Positions 32,637 through 41,907 of a stretch of DNA of 64,000 nucleotides are shown here, in pieces. The stretch's first letter is position 1. Each line of letters opens with the position of its first letter. The position numbers and the translations under genes are program-made. The notes beneath the pieces were generated by a model. The model did not search any database. It was not told the DNA's origin and saw only the letters and a program-made list of their open reading frames with translations. Source of the DNA: Thalassobius sp034670005. Its GTDB lineage: Bacteria > Pseudomonadota > Alphaproteobacteria > Rhodobacterales > Rhodobacteraceae. The stretch is taken from the NCBI RefSeq assembly GCF_034670005.1, contig NZ_JAXMOH010000013.1, positions 1-64,000 of the forward strand, in the 5' to 3' direction.

Positions 32637-35398
32637 GATATGGCCCTTTCAGCGCCTTTTTCGATGGCATCGCGCAATTTCTTCACCAGCGTTTTCTGAC
32701 GCTGTTCGGAATGGAATTTCAACCCGAACATATCCTTGACGTAGAAGCTGTCGACCACCTGTTCGCCGTAAGTCGCGATCACGGCGCTGGCGATATAGAC
32801 GTTGTTGGCCGCCAGCGTCCGGGTCAGGTCGAACAACAATCCGGGGCGGTCGCGGGTGTCGACTTCGATGATGGTGTAGATATCCGATCCTTCATTGTCG
32901 AAGGTGATCGACGTCGGAACCCGGAAGGCGCGTTCACGTTTCTTGATCTTGTCGCGCGACCGCATCGCCTCGGATGTCTTTATTTCGCCCAGCAGTGTTT
33001 TGTGGATCATCTGCCGCAACCGTGGCAGCCGGGCCTCCTCATAGGGGTGACCATCGGCATCCTGAACCCAGAACACGGCAGTGGCATAGCCGTCCTTCGA
33101 GGTGTAAGTGCGGGCATCGACCACATTGGCCCCGACCAGCGCGAGCGCACCGGCCAGCCGCGAAAAGATGCCGGGATGGTCGATCATGACGAAACAGGCG
33201 CGGGTGGCGTCACGGTTATCGTCCAGGTGCAGGTCAATCCGCACTTCGTCATCTGGAATATCGCGCAACAGGTTGGCGATGATGACATGGGTATTGGTAT
33301 CCAACCCATGCCAATAGGGCGGGTAATGCCGCCCGGTTTCGCGCCGTAACGCCGCCGGGTCCCAGCCATCCAGCGCCTCGCGCAACTGTTTGCGCGCCTC
33401 CACACCACGGTTTTTGCGGTTGAGGTCTTCCAGGCCATGCTCCAGCGCATCTGCGGTATCACGGTGCAATTGGCGCAGCAGAACGGCTTTCCAGTTGTTC
33501 CATGTTCCGGGGCCGACGCCGCGAATATCGCAAACAGTCAACACGGTCAGCAAATCCAGCCGCTTGCGCGTTTTCACCGCCTTGGCAAAGTCACGCAATG
33601 TGCGGGGGTCCGAAATGTCGCGTTTCTGCGCCATGTCCGACATCAGCAGGTGGTAGCGCACCAGCCATTCCACCGTTTCTGAATCGGATTTGTTCAGGCC
33701 CAGACGCGGTGCAACCTTGCGGGCGATCTTGGCGCCCAAAACCGAATGATCCTCGTCCCGGCCCTTGCCGATATCGTGCAGCAGAAGCGCGACATAGATC
33801 ACCTTGCGATTGACGCCTTCCTTCAGGATACGGCTGACCAGCGGTAACGGTTCCACCAATTCGCCATGTTCGATTTCGCTGAGGTTGCGGATGCATTGGA
33901 TCGTGTGTTCGTCCACCGTATAATGATGGTACATATTGAACTGCATCATCGCCACGATCGGTTCGAATTCGGGGATGAAGGCGGCCAGCACACCCAATTC
34001 GTTCATCCGCCGCAGCGCCCGTTCCGGGTTGCCGTGTTTCAGCATCAGGTCAAGGAAGATGCGGCGCGCTTCCTTGTCGTTGCGCATGTCGTCGTCGATC
34101 AGGTCCAAGTTCGCCACCACCAGACGCATCGCGTCGGGATGGATCAGCATACCGGTGCGCAGGGCTTCCTCGAACACCCTGAGAAGGTTCATCTTGTCGG
34201 CGAGGAAGGCCGTTTCGTCCTCGACCGCCAGCCGACCATGCACCACTCTGTAGCCCTTTTTGACCTTCGGTGTGCGTCGGAAAATCCTTTCCAGAAGCGG
34301 CTCGCTTTTGACATGCATCGCTTCCAGCTTGGTCAGGAAAATACGGGTCAGATCGCCGGTGGCAGTGGCATGGCGGAAATAGTCCTGCATGAAATGTTCG
34401 ACCGCGCGGCGTCCGCCCTTGTCCTTGTATCCCATGCGTTCAGCCACCTCGACCTGCAAATCGAAGGTCAACTGGTCCGAGGCGCGGTTCGTCAGAAGGT
34501 GCAGATGGCAGCGTACCGCCCAGAGGAAATCCTCGGCGGTCATGAAGGTCTCGTACTCCTCTTCGGTGAAGACGTCGAGCTTCACCAGGTCTTCGACCTT
34601 TTGTACGCCGTGCAGGTATTTGGCGATCCAGAACAGCGATTGCAGATCGCGCAGCCCGCCTTTGCCTTCCTTTACGTTAGGTTCGACCACGTATCGTTGG
34701 CCGCCCTGTCGTTTGTGGCGCTGGTCGCGTTCGGTCAGCTTGGCTTCGATGAATTCCGGCGCGGTGTTGCGGAACAATTCCGATGACAACCGGTCGGCCA
34801 ATTCCCTGGCCAGCGCTTCGTCGCCAGCCAAAAACCGATGTTCCAAAAGCGCGGTGCGGATGGTGAAATCTTCCTTGCCGAGCTTTAGGCAATCGCGCAC
34901 GGTGCGTGATGCGTGGCCGACTTTCAGCCGCAAATCCCACAGGATATACAGCATGCTTTCGATCACCTTCTCGGCCCATTCGGTAATCCGGGCGGGGGTC
35001 AGAAACAGCAGGTCCACATCTGAATAGGGGGCCATTTCGCCGCGTCCGTATCCGCCGACGGCGACAAGGCTCAGGCGGTCGTCGCGGTTGTTTTGCGGGC
35101 TTGGATGCATCAGCCGGGTCGCGACGTCCATCGCGACGATGACGATGCAATCGGTTAGCCAGGTATAGGCCCGCGTGGTCGGACGGGCGGCAAACGGATC
35201 GGCAGCGAATGCCTCCGCGATTTTCGCCATACCGACCATGCGCGCGTCCATCAGGATCGGCACCACGGCGGCACGGATCGCCGCTTCGTTCTGCGCCGAA
35301 CCGGTGGCTGCGTCGATTCGCTGCCGGATGGTTTCGGCATCGAAGATGGAATCAGCCGGACAGATCAGTCTGTCCGGCGCTGGGGGGAGGTCAAGCAT
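32633..35398 (-). CDS. glnD: PII uridylyltransferase/uridylyl-removing enzyme
   Basis: A 921-residue nitrogen sensor that adds or removes UMP on PII proteins according to glutamine level. The nucleotidyltransferase motif GGYGRG (115-120) with DVDL (127-130) comes first. A helical linker follows, then the HD phosphohydrolase domain (LLLHDIGKGRDED, His541-Asp542), and two ACT domains in the last 180 residues (FVMIDHPGIFSRLAGAL and VDTRDRPGLLFDLTRTL). Domain order and length are those of GlnD. It sits between a PBP activator and murJ; the start has only a weak GAAGA upstream. Confidence 0.96.
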   Translation of the reverse strand: MLDLPPAPDRLICPADSIFDAETIRQRIDAATGSAQNEAAIRAAVVPILMDARMVGMAKIAEAFAADPFAARPTTRAYTWLTDCIVIVAMDVATRLMHPSPQNNRDDRLSLVAVGGYGRGEMAPYSDVDLLFLTPARITEWAEKVIESMLYILWDLRLKVGHASRTVRDCLKLGKEDFTIRTALLEHRFLAGDEALARELADRLSSELFRNTAPEFIEAKLTERDQRHKRQGGQRYVVEPNVKEGKGGLRDLQSLFWIAKYLHGVQKVEDLVKLDVFTEEEYETFMTAEDFLWAVRCHLHLLTNRASDQLTFDLQVEVAERMGYKDKGGRRAVEHFMQDYFRHATATGDLTRIFLTKLEAMHVKSEPLLERIFRRTPKVKKGYRVVHGRLAVEDETAFLADKMNLLRVFEEALRTGMLIHPDAMRLVVANLDLIDDDMRNDKEARRIFLDLMLKHGNPERALRRMNELGVLAAFIPEFEPIVAMMQFNMYHHYTVDEHTIQCIRNLSEIEHGELVEPLPLVSRILKEGVNRKVIYVALLLHDIGKGRDEDHSVLGAKIARKVAPRLGLNKSDSETVEWLVRYHLLMSDMAQKRDISDPRTLRDFAKAVKTRKRLDLLTVLTVCDIRGVGPGTWNNWKAVLLRQLHRDTADALEHGLEDLNRKNRGVEARKQLREALDGWDPAALRRETGRHYPPYWHGLDTNTHVIIANLLRDIPDDEVRIDLHLDDNRDATRACFVMIDHPGIFSRLAGALALVGANVVDARTYTSKDGYATAVFWVQDADGHPYEEARLPRLRQMIHKTLLGEIKTSEAMRSRDKIKKRERAFRVPTSITFDNEGSDIYTIIEVDTRDRPGLLFDLTRTLAANNVYIASAVIATYGEQVVDSFYVKDMFGLKFHSEQRQKTLVKKLRDAIEKGAERAIS

Positions 35399-35416
35399 AT
35401 GTGGGTCTTCTGTTGG

Positions 35417-36586
35417 TTAGAAACCGGAACCGGCAAAGCTGCGTGGCGCAGGATCGATCACGACAACTTGCTTGTTCTGAATTTGAGCGACCGCCAGGCC
35501 GCGTTCGTTGGTGCCGTCTTCAAGCAGCCTGAAAATGCCGTTCACCCCCTGAAAACCAGCCCCCTGGGTCAGCGCCGCAGCGGTCAGCGCGTCGCTGTTG
35601 CCCGCTTGAACCAAGGCACCGATCGCGGCGATCCCATCATAGGACAATCCACCGATCGGATGCGGTGCGGTGCCGAATGCGGTGGTGTAACGGCTGGAAA
35701 ACCGTTGCGTCATCGGCGGATCGGGCATCGCGAACCAACCGCCCTGAACGCCCGGCAATTCCAGCGTCTGCGGCGGGATATCCCAGCGGGTCAGGCCGAT
35801 ATACTGCGTGGTTTCGGGATCGACACCGGATTCGTCGAGAAGCTGGGTCAACAGAGGCAGCGCACCTTCTGTCAGCGCGGTCATGAACACCGCGTCTGCA
35901 CCTTTCTGGACTTCGGAACGGATCGCCGGAATGGCCCTGATCACGCCTTGTTGCGATTTTTCATAAGCGACAGCCCCGACCATTTCGGCACCGGAACGTG
36001 CGGCGGCGGACTGAACCGCGTTGCGGCCGAGTTGCCCGGCGACGCTGTTGTCATGTGCTACCACGATGCGGCCTTTGCCCTGAGCAGAGGCAAAGCTCAC
36101 CAGCCGGTCGGCCGTGTTCTGGAAGGTCGGCCCCAGAATGAACAGGTTACCGCCAGCAATCGTGGTGTTGTTGGAAAACGACAAAACGTTGACGCCGCGC
36201 GAAGCGACAGCCACCGCTGCGGCATTGGCGGATTCGCCGTAAACCGGGCCGAGGATGATCTTGGCACCGTCTTGCACCGCTGCGAGCGCTTGCCCCCGGG
36301 CCTGAACGGGATCGCCTGCGGTCGCATAGACGCGCAGTTCGATATTCACGCCCTCCAAATCCGAAATCGCCAGCCGGGCGGCATTTTCAAGGCTTTGCGC
36401 CAACAGGTCGTCACCGGCATTGGGGCTGCCATGGGGTACCAGCAACGCGACCGGGACCGGGGCATTGGTGTTGATCGAAGGGCCGTCGCCGATTGCGACC
36501 GGCTGACAGGCAGTGACGGCGAACAGGGACAGCGATGCGGCAAGCGGTGCGATTGCCTTGCGGGCGGCTTTGAAAACGGCGAACAT
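35417..36586 (-). CDS. PBP activator-like periplasmic lipoprotein
   Basis: The 389-residue protein starts with a lipoprotein signal (lipobox VTAC, Cys27). Its periplasmic-binding type I fold resembles the penicillin-binding protein activator (LpoA C-terminal domain) and Leu/Ile/Val-binding proteins: VPVALLVPHG, ILGPVYGESANAAA, VLSFSNN, GGWFAMPD and a final beta strand. LpoA-like proteins activate PBP1A from the outer membrane; here the role is inferred from family likeness and from murJ in the same operon. AAGGAG precedes the start at 36586. glnD begins 18 bp after the stop. Confidence 0.8.
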   Translation of the reverse strand: MFAVFKAARKAIAPLAASLSLFAVTACQPVAIGDGPSINTNAPVPVALLVPHGSPNAGDDLLAQSLENAARLAISDLEGVNIELRVYATAGDPVQARGQALAAVQDGAKIILGPVYGESANAAAVAVASRGVNVLSFSNNTTIAGGNLFILGPTFQNTADRLVSFASAQGKGRIVVAHDNSVAGQLGRNAVQSAAARSGAEMVGAVAYEKSQQGVIRAIPAIRSEVQKGADAVFMTALTEGALPLLTQLLDESGVDPETTQYIGLTRWDIPPQTLELPGVQGGWFAMPDPPMTQRFSSRYTTAFGTAPHPIGGLSYDGIAAIGALVQAGNSDALTAAALTQGAGFQGVNGIFRLLEDGTNERGLAVAQIQNKQVVVIDPAPRSFAGSGF

Positions 36587-36670
36587 GGATGAAACGGCTC
36601 CTTCGTGACCGGCAAAAACACAGCTTGGGTCTTCGATATAGCATAATAAAGACAGTGAGGTTCGGGTCCA

Positions 36671-37531
36671 GTGGTGAATCTGCAACAGACAAAGCTGGCG
36701 CCGGGGTTATACCTGATCGCCACGCCAATCGGCACTGCCCGCGACATCACGCTGCGGGCGCTTGATATTCTGGCATCGGCGGATGTTCTGGTAGCCGAAG
36801 ATACCCGCAGCCTGCGCAAACTGATGGAAATTCACGGGATCACCTTGGGTGACAGGCCGCTATTGTCCTATCACGACCATAACGGTGCGCAGATGCGGCC
36901 GCGACTGTTGGCGTTGCTGGGCGAAGGCAAGTCGATGGCCTATGCATCCGAGGCGGGCACGCCGATGGTCGCCGACCCGGGGTTCGATCTGGCCCGCGCG
37001 GCGCGGGCCGGCGGGCATAACGTAACCAGTGCGCCGGGCGCTTCGGCTGTCATTACGGCGCTGACACTGGCGGGTCTGCCGACAGACCGTTTCTTTTTCG
37101 CAGGCTTCCTGCCCAATGCCAAAGGTCAGCGGAAAACCGCTTTGGCTGCGGTGAAAGACGTGCCAGGCACGCTGGCATTTTACGAATCGCCCAAGCGCGT
37201 TGCCGCAATGCTTGCTGACGCGGCCGAAGTTCTGGGCCCCGAGCGTGAGGCTGCGGTGTGCCGCGAACTGACCAAGAAATTCGAAGAAATCATCCGCGCA
37301 CCACTGAGCGAGCTGGCTGATATCTGTAAAGAGCGAAGCCTCAAAGGCGAAGTCGTGGTGCTGGTGGATCGCGGACATTTACCGAATATTGGGGATTCCG
37401 ATCTAGAGCTGAAATTGTCTGAACTTCTGACGCGGATGACTGTACGCGATGCCTCGGATCAACTGGCGGCGGAAACAGGGATCGCGCGGCGCAGAATTTA
37501 CCAATTGGCGCTGAAACTGGACCGCGCCTGA
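36671..37531 (+). CDS. rsmI: 16S rRNA 2'-O-ribose C1402 methyltransferase
   Basis: A 286-residue tetrapyrrole-methylase-fold SAM enzyme that 2'-O-methylates C1402 of 16S rRNA. Hallmarks are LYLIATPIGTARDITLRAL at the N-terminus, VAEDTRSLRKLMEIHGI, the YHDHN segment, SEAGTPMVADPG, and FAGFLPNAKGQR. The C-terminus has a small helical RNA-binding region. The start is a GTG at 36671, followed directly by another GTG; GAGG lies upstream. The neighbouring yraN-like gene is its usual partner. It is divergent from the PBP activator gene. Confidence 0.94.
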   Translation: MVNLQQTKLAPGLYLIATPIGTARDITLRALDILASADVLVAEDTRSLRKLMEIHGITLGDRPLLSYHDHNGAQMRPRLLALLGEGKSMAYASEAGTPMVADPGFDLARAARAGGHNVTSAPGASAVITALTLAGLPTDRFFFAGFLPNAKGQRKTALAAVKDVPGTLAFYESPKRVAAMLADAAEVLGPEREAAVCRELTKKFEEIIRAPLSELADICKERSLKGEVVVLVDRGHLPNIGDSDLELKLSELLTRMTVRDASDQLAAETGIARRRIYQLALKLDRA

Positions 37532-37547
37532 CAAAGGGATAATTTCA

Positions 37548-37955
37548 GTGGCGGTACAGGGTGAAACCGGCCAAACCAAACCAGAGGCCAAACATGTCTT
37601 GCGCGGCAAGGTGGCCTATCTGTCAGGCCTGGCTGCCGAAGAACAGGTTGCGGCAGAGTATCAGACGCGCGGCTACATCCTGGCCCATACCCGTTGGCGC
37701 GGTTCCTGTGGTGAAGTCGATCTGATCTTTGCGGACGGGGACGGTTTCGTTTTTGTAGAAGTGAAGAAAAGCCGCTCTTTCGACCGCGCCGCCGAACGGT
37801 TGGGCCGGGCACAGATTGCGCGGCTTTGTTCTGCCGCCGAGGATTACCTTGCGCAGCATGACCGTTCGCTGATGACGGATCTTCGTTTTGACGTCGCATT
37901 GGTCAATACCCAAGGGGCGATCAGGATTATTGAAAACGCTTTCGGGCATTTCTGA
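37548..37955 (+). CDS. YraN/UPF0102 family nuclease-fold protein
   Basis: A 135-residue protein of the UPF0102 (YraN) family with the restriction-endonuclease-like core. The residues typical of that core are seen in order: GLAAEEQVAAEY, GCGEVDLIF-like SCGEVDLIFADGD, and FVEVKKSRS. No certain activity is known; related archaeal and phage folds cut branched DNA. The start is GTG at 37548 with AAGGGA before it. It follows rsmI by 16 bp, an arrangement found in many proteobacteria and consistent with an operon. Confidence 0.88.
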   Translation: MAVQGETGQTKPEAKHVLRGKVAYLSGLAAEEQVAAEYQTRGYILAHTRWRGSCGEVDLIFADGDGFVFVEVKKSRSFDRAAERLGRAQIARLCSAAEDYLAQHDRSLMTDLRFDVALVNTQGAIRIIENAFGHF

Positions 37956-38012
37956 TTTGCCTCTGGCCGGTGGTTGCGCCATGTATTTGGCGACACTGAG
38001 CGAGGGATGACG

Positions 38013-38948
38013 ATGAAGATCGCTTTTCAGATGGACCCGATCGGGCCTATCGACATCAATGCAGACAGTACGTTCCGGATCGCGGAAGAAGCGCAGGCGC
38101 GCGGACATGAGCTGTTTTATTATACCCCGGACTGCCTGTCCTATCAGGAAGGCCGGGTCATCGCGCGCGGCTGGCCGTTAACGGTGCGCCGTGTCGAAGG
38201 CGATCACTACAGTCTGGGCAACGAACAAGAAGTCGATCTGGACGATTTCGACGTGGTTTGGCTGCGCCAGGATCCGCCGTTCGATATGTTTTACATCACA
38301 ACCACCCATTTGCTGCAACGGGTGCACCCGGGCACGTTGGTGGTCAACGACCCGTTCTGGGTGCGAAATTACCCTGAAAAGCTGCTGGTTCTGGATTTCC
38401 CTGGCCTGACCCCGCCGACCACGATCGCCCGCGATCTGGCCACCATACGGGCGTTCAAGGAAAAGCATGGCGATATCATCCTGAAACCGCTTTACGGCAA
38501 TGGCGGTGCCGGGGTGTTCCGGCTGACCGAAAGCGATCGCAATCTTGCCTCACTGCACGAACTGTTCACCGGGTTCAGCCGCGAGCCTTTGATCGCGCAG
38601 AAATTCCTGCCCGATGTCAGCAATGGCGACAAGCGGGTGATCCTTGTCGATGGCGACCCGGTAGGCGCGATCAACCGGGTCCCGGCGGCGGGCGAAACAC
38701 GTTCGAACATGCATGTCGGCGGACGGCCCGAAAAGATCGGCCTGACCGAACGCGATCTGGAAATCTGCGCCCGGATCGGACCGCTGCTGCGTGAAAAAGG
38801 GCAGGTTTTCGTCGGGATCGACGTGATTGGCGACTACCTGACCGAAATCAACGTAACCTCACCCACCGGCATTCAGGAACTGGACCGGTTCGACGGTACC
38901 AACACGGCGCAGAAGATTTGGGAAGCGATCGAGGCCAAGCGCCGTTGA
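38013..38948 (+). CDS. gshB: Glutathione synthetase
   Basis: A 311-residue ATP-grasp enzyme that joins glycine to gamma-glutamylcysteine. The N-terminal MKIAFQMDPIGPIDINADST is the family start, DFDVVWLRQDPPFDM follows, and the ATP-grasp core has ILKPLYGNGGAGVFR, the AQKFLP segment and DVIGDYLTEINVTSPTG with metal-binding residues. Length fits the E. coli enzyme. The ATG at 38013 is chosen because GAGGG lies 6 bases before it; an in-frame ATG at 38007 would overlap that site. It ends close to the convergent comM gene. Confidence 0.95.
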   Translation: MKIAFQMDPIGPIDINADSTFRIAEEAQARGHELFYYTPDCLSYQEGRVIARGWPLTVRRVEGDHYSLGNEQEVDLDDFDVVWLRQDPPFDMFYITTTHLLQRVHPGTLVVNDPFWVRNYPEKLLVLDFPGLTPPTTIARDLATIRAFKEKHGDIILKPLYGNGGAGVFRLTESDRNLASLHELFTGFSREPLIAQKFLPDVSNGDKRVILVDGDPVGAINRVPAAGETRSNMHVGGRPEKIGLTERDLEICARIGPLLREKGQVFVGIDVIGDYLTEINVTSPTGIQELDRFDGTNTAQKIWEAIEAKRR

Positions 38949-38970
38949 GACAGATGCGGGGCCGGAGGAA

Positions 38971-40485
38971 TCACGCGTCCTGCAATGACAGGATGCGGTA
39001 GGAAATCGCCTCGGCGACGTGGTTGCGCTGCACGCTATCTGTCCCGTCCAGATCGGCGATGGTGCGGGCGACCCGCAGCACCCGATGATAGCCGCGCGCC
39101 GACAGACCGAACCGTTCGGCCACTTTGCCCAGTAGCGCTTTGCCCTCGGCATCCGGGTCGGCAATCCGTTCCAGGAGCTCGCCCTCGGCTTCGGCGTTAA
39201 GCATCACGCCCTCAACGTCGCGGAACCTGTCGGCCTGAACCTGCCGGGTTTCGGCGACGCGTTCAGCGACTTGCACCGAAGTGTCGCCCGAAGCTGGCAG
39301 GTCGAGATCGGTATAGGCCACCGGCGGCACCTCGATCCGCAAATCGAACCGGTCCAGCAGCGGGCCGCTGATCCGGCCCATGTAATCTTCGCCGCAATTG
39401 GGGGCGCGATTGCAGGCGCGGGCCGGGTCGGTCAGATAGCCGCATTTGCACGGGTTGGCGGCGGCGACCAGCATAAAGCGGCAGGGATATTGCACATGTG
39501 CATTGGCACGCGACACCATTACTTCGCCAGTTTCTATCGGCTGGCGCAGGGTTTCCAGCACTGTGCGGGGAAATTCGGGAAATTCATCCATGAACAAAAC
39601 GCCGTTATGGGCCAGCGAAATCTCGCCCGGTTTTGCGCTGCGCCCACCGCCGACGATGGCGGCCATCGACGCGGTGTGATGCGGTTCGCGAAACGGCCGC
39701 ACCCGGGAAATTCCGCCTTCGTCCAGCAGCCCGGCGAGAGAATGGATCATTGACGTTTCCAACGCCTCGACCGCCGTCAGCGGAGGCAGGATGCCGGGAA
39801 TACGCGCCGCCAGCATCGATTTGCCTGATCCGGGCGGGCCGGTCATCAACAGGTGATGGCGTCCCGCAGCAGAGATTTCCAGCGCGCGTTTGGCCCGTTC
39901 CTGACCCTTTACATCGCGCAGGCAGCGACCTGACTGATCCGGCACAACCTCACCAGGCTGGGCCGGGGTCAGGGGGGACTGACCGGTATAATGGCGCACC
40001 ACATCGGCAAGGCCCGCCGCGGCAATGACCTGACAGGCCCCGACCCAGGCCGCTTCGGCACCTGATGCCTTGGGGCACAGCAAAATCCGGTCCTCGGCGG
40101 CGGCGGCCATGGCCGCGGGCAGCGCGCCGATGACGGGGATCAGCGACCCGTCCAATGACAGCTCGCCCAAGGCGGTGGTGCCTTCCACAGCGTCACTCGG
40201 TATGATTTCCAAAGCCGCCAGTAGCGCCAGCGCGATCGGCAGATCGAAGTGACTGCCCTCCTTGGGCATGTCGGCGGGCGATAGGTTTATGGTGATACGT
40301 TTTGACGGCAGCGCGATGGCCAGCGATCCAAGCGCGGTGCGTACACGGTCGCGCGCTTCTGACACAGCCTTGTCGGGCAGGCCGACGATGGCAAAGGCAG
40401 GCAGGCCCGGCGTCACGGCGCATTGCACCTCGACCCGTCGGGCTGTTACCCCTTCGAACGCCACGGTATAGGCCCGGGTCACCAT
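38971..40485 (-). CDS. comM: ComM/YifB family Mg-chelatase-like ATPase
   Basis: A 504-residue AAA+ ATPase of the YifB/ComM family. The N-terminal Lon-S5-like domain (VQCAVTPGLPAFAIVGLPDKAV) precedes the Walker A GPPGSGKS. The Mg-chelatase core contains FREPHHTASMAA, a VLFMDEFPEF Walker B, and a Cys cluster (NPCKCGYLTDP...C...C). ComM is a helicase that aids branch migration of incoming DNA during natural transformation. Two CtrA-like half-sites (TTAACCAT-like) lie upstream at 40515-40548, in keeping with CtrA control of competence genes in Rhodobacterales. Confidence 0.92.
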   Translation of the reverse strand: MVTRAYTVAFEGVTARRVEVQCAVTPGLPAFAIVGLPDKAVSEARDRVRTALGSLAIALPSKRITINLSPADMPKEGSHFDLPIALALLAALEIIPSDAVEGTTALGELSLDGSLIPVIGALPAAMAAAAEDRILLCPKASGAEAAWVGACQVIAAAGLADVVRHYTGQSPLTPAQPGEVVPDQSGRCLRDVKGQERAKRALEISAAGRHHLLMTGPPGSGKSMLAARIPGILPPLTAVEALETSMIHSLAGLLDEGGISRVRPFREPHHTASMAAIVGGGRSAKPGEISLAHNGVLFMDEFPEFPRTVLETLRQPIETGEVMVSRANAHVQYPCRFMLVAAANPCKCGYLTDPARACNRAPNCGEDYMGRISGPLLDRFDLRIEVPPVAYTDLDLPASGDTSVQVAERVAETRQVQADRFRDVEGVMLNAEAEGELLERIADPDAEGKALLGKVAERFGLSARGYHRVLRVARTIADLDGTDSVQRNHVAEAISYRILSLQDA

Positions 40486-40514
40486 GCAACCACCCCAATT
40501 CTTCTTTGGTGATC

Positions 40515-40549
40515 AAGGTTAACGGTTGCGGGCTTTAGGAATGGTTAAC
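40515..40549 (-). promoter_or_regulatory. Candidate CtrA half-sites upstream of comM
   Basis: Read on the minus strand, a TTAACCAT lies at 40541-40548 and a near-copy TTAACCTT at 40515-40522, with cores 26 bp apart. They are 30-63 bp before the comM start. TTAACCAT is the CtrA half-site known from Rhodobacterales. Confidence 0.45.
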
Positions 40550-40563
40550 GGGTTTTGCCGTCG

Positions 40564-41253
40564 TTAGGCGGCGGGGCTTGGCCATGCCTGCGTGGGCAAA
40601 TCCAATGCATAAGGCACCGGGTCGTAGGATTTGGTCAGCCCCTGTGCGCGCCATCGGCAGAAGGCAGAATCCGCCAAGGTCGTGTCGACATAGCTTTGCG
40701 CCAGATCACCCACCGGCAGCGCATAGCCCGCGATCCGCGCGGCGACCGGCGCAAAGAATGCGTCGGCAAGGCTATAGCGGCCGAACAGCCACGGTCCGTC
40801 CTGTCCGAATTCGTTTCGCGCTTTGCCCCATAACAATTCCAACCGGTCAAGATCGGCGCGGACCGCGTCGGAAACTACAAAACCCTGATATTGATGTAAG
40901 AGCTGCATTGGGCATTCGTCCCGCAACGCGCTGAACCCGGCGTGCATTTCGGCAACGATCCAGCGGGCAAAGGCGCGGGCGTTGGCCTGTTGCGGCCACA
41001 TCTCGCGGTCGGGATGCCGACTGTTCAGCTCTTCCGCGATGGCAAGCGTTTCGCCGATGATCGTTCCTTCCGCGGTGCGCAGAACCGGGACCAGCCGCGC
41101 TGGGGCCAGAGCCGCGAGGTCTTCTTTGAATGTCCCGCCATAAAGCCCGACCATGTGGGTCTGGAACGGCAGGTCAAATTTTTCCAGCATCAGCCAGCCG
41201 CGCAGCGACCAGCTGGAAAAGCTTTGGTCGCCGATATATAACTCATATTGCAT
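40564..41253 (-). CDS. Glutathione S-transferase family protein
   Basis: A 229-residue two-domain protein: an N-terminal thioredoxin-like domain with YIGDQSFSSWSLRGWLMLEKF (the Ser-rich GSH-activating start) and VPVLRT followed by GETLAIAEEL, which bind glutathione, then a helical C-terminal domain. This branch (YfcF-like or zeta-like) is common in alphaproteobacteria. The substrate is unknown. AAGGAGG precedes the ATG at 41253, a strong ribosome binding site. It stands between comM and the cobU pair with its own likely promoter. Confidence 0.86.
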   Translation of the reverse strand: MQYELYIGDQSFSSWSLRGWLMLEKFDLPFQTHMVGLYGGTFKEDLAALAPARLVPVLRTAEGTIIGETLAIAEELNSRHPDREMWPQQANARAFARWIVAEMHAGFSALRDECPMQLLHQYQGFVVSDAVRADLDRLELLWGKARNEFGQDGPWLFGRYSLADAFFAPVAARIAGYALPVGDLAQSYVDTTLADSAFCRWRAQGLTKSYDPVPYALDLPTQAWPSPAA

Positions 41254-41334
41254 TCCATGACCTCCTTGGGCAGTATTTGGTCAAGGTAATGGCAAGAAAT
41301 GATCACAAAAACCAAATAGTTGTTGCTGAGTTGA

Positions 41335-41907
41335 TCACAGAATTTGATTTATTTCACGCGCCTGCCATTCCGTGCCATTCCAATTCAATTCGGTCAGGGA
41401 CAGATTTTCGATCCGGTGTGAAAATGCCTCGAAGGCACCGATTTTCAGCGCCTTCTGCACTTGGGTCAGGATGACCCCGAAATGAGCGACGGCGACAATA
41501 TCGCGGTCGGGATGATCGTTCACTAGCTGCGCAACGGCCCGATCGACCCGGGTTGTGACATCGTTCCAGCTTTCGCCGCCGGGCGGGCGAATATCGCCGG
41601 GGTTTTCCCAAAAGGAGCGGATATGATCCTGATCCGCCACCGCTTCAAAGCGCTGCAATTCCCACGCGCCAAAATGGATTTCCCGCAAATCGGGACAGTG
41701 CGGCAACCGGGTGCGATTGCCGGTGATGGCGTCGGCGGTGGTCACGGCGCGACTCAAATCCGAGGAAATGACGGCTGCCCGTTTCGGCAGGGCGGCCTCA
41801 AGCCGTTGCAATTGAGCAGCGTCGGACAGATCGGCGGGAAGATCGGACCAGCCTACCATAGTTTTAGCGTGAGTCGGCCCATGCCGGATCCAGAATACCC
41901 GTGCCAT
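41335..41907 (-). CDS. Histidine phosphatase family protein, CobC-like
   Basis: A 190-residue phosphatase of the phosphoglycerate-mutase-like family with the catalytic RHG at residues 8-10 (VFWIRHGPTHA). A conserved DLREIHFGAWE segment and VAVAHFGVIL carry the second His. Its start codon overlaps the cobU stop by one base (TGATG), so the two are translationally coupled. That pairing suggests alpha-ribazole-phosphate phosphatase (CobC) activity in cobalamin synthesis. Similarity alone does not separate CobC from other small histidine phosphatases. Confidence 0.78.
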   Translation of the reverse strand: MARVFWIRHGPTHAKTMVGWSDLPADLSDAAQLQRLEAALPKRAAVISSDLSRAVTTADAITGNRTRLPHCPDLREIHFGAWELQRFEAVADQDHIRSFWENPGDIRPPGGESWNDVTTRVDRAVAQLVNDHPDRDIVAVAHFGVILTQVQKALKIGAFEAFSHRIENLSLTELNWNGTEWQAREINQIL

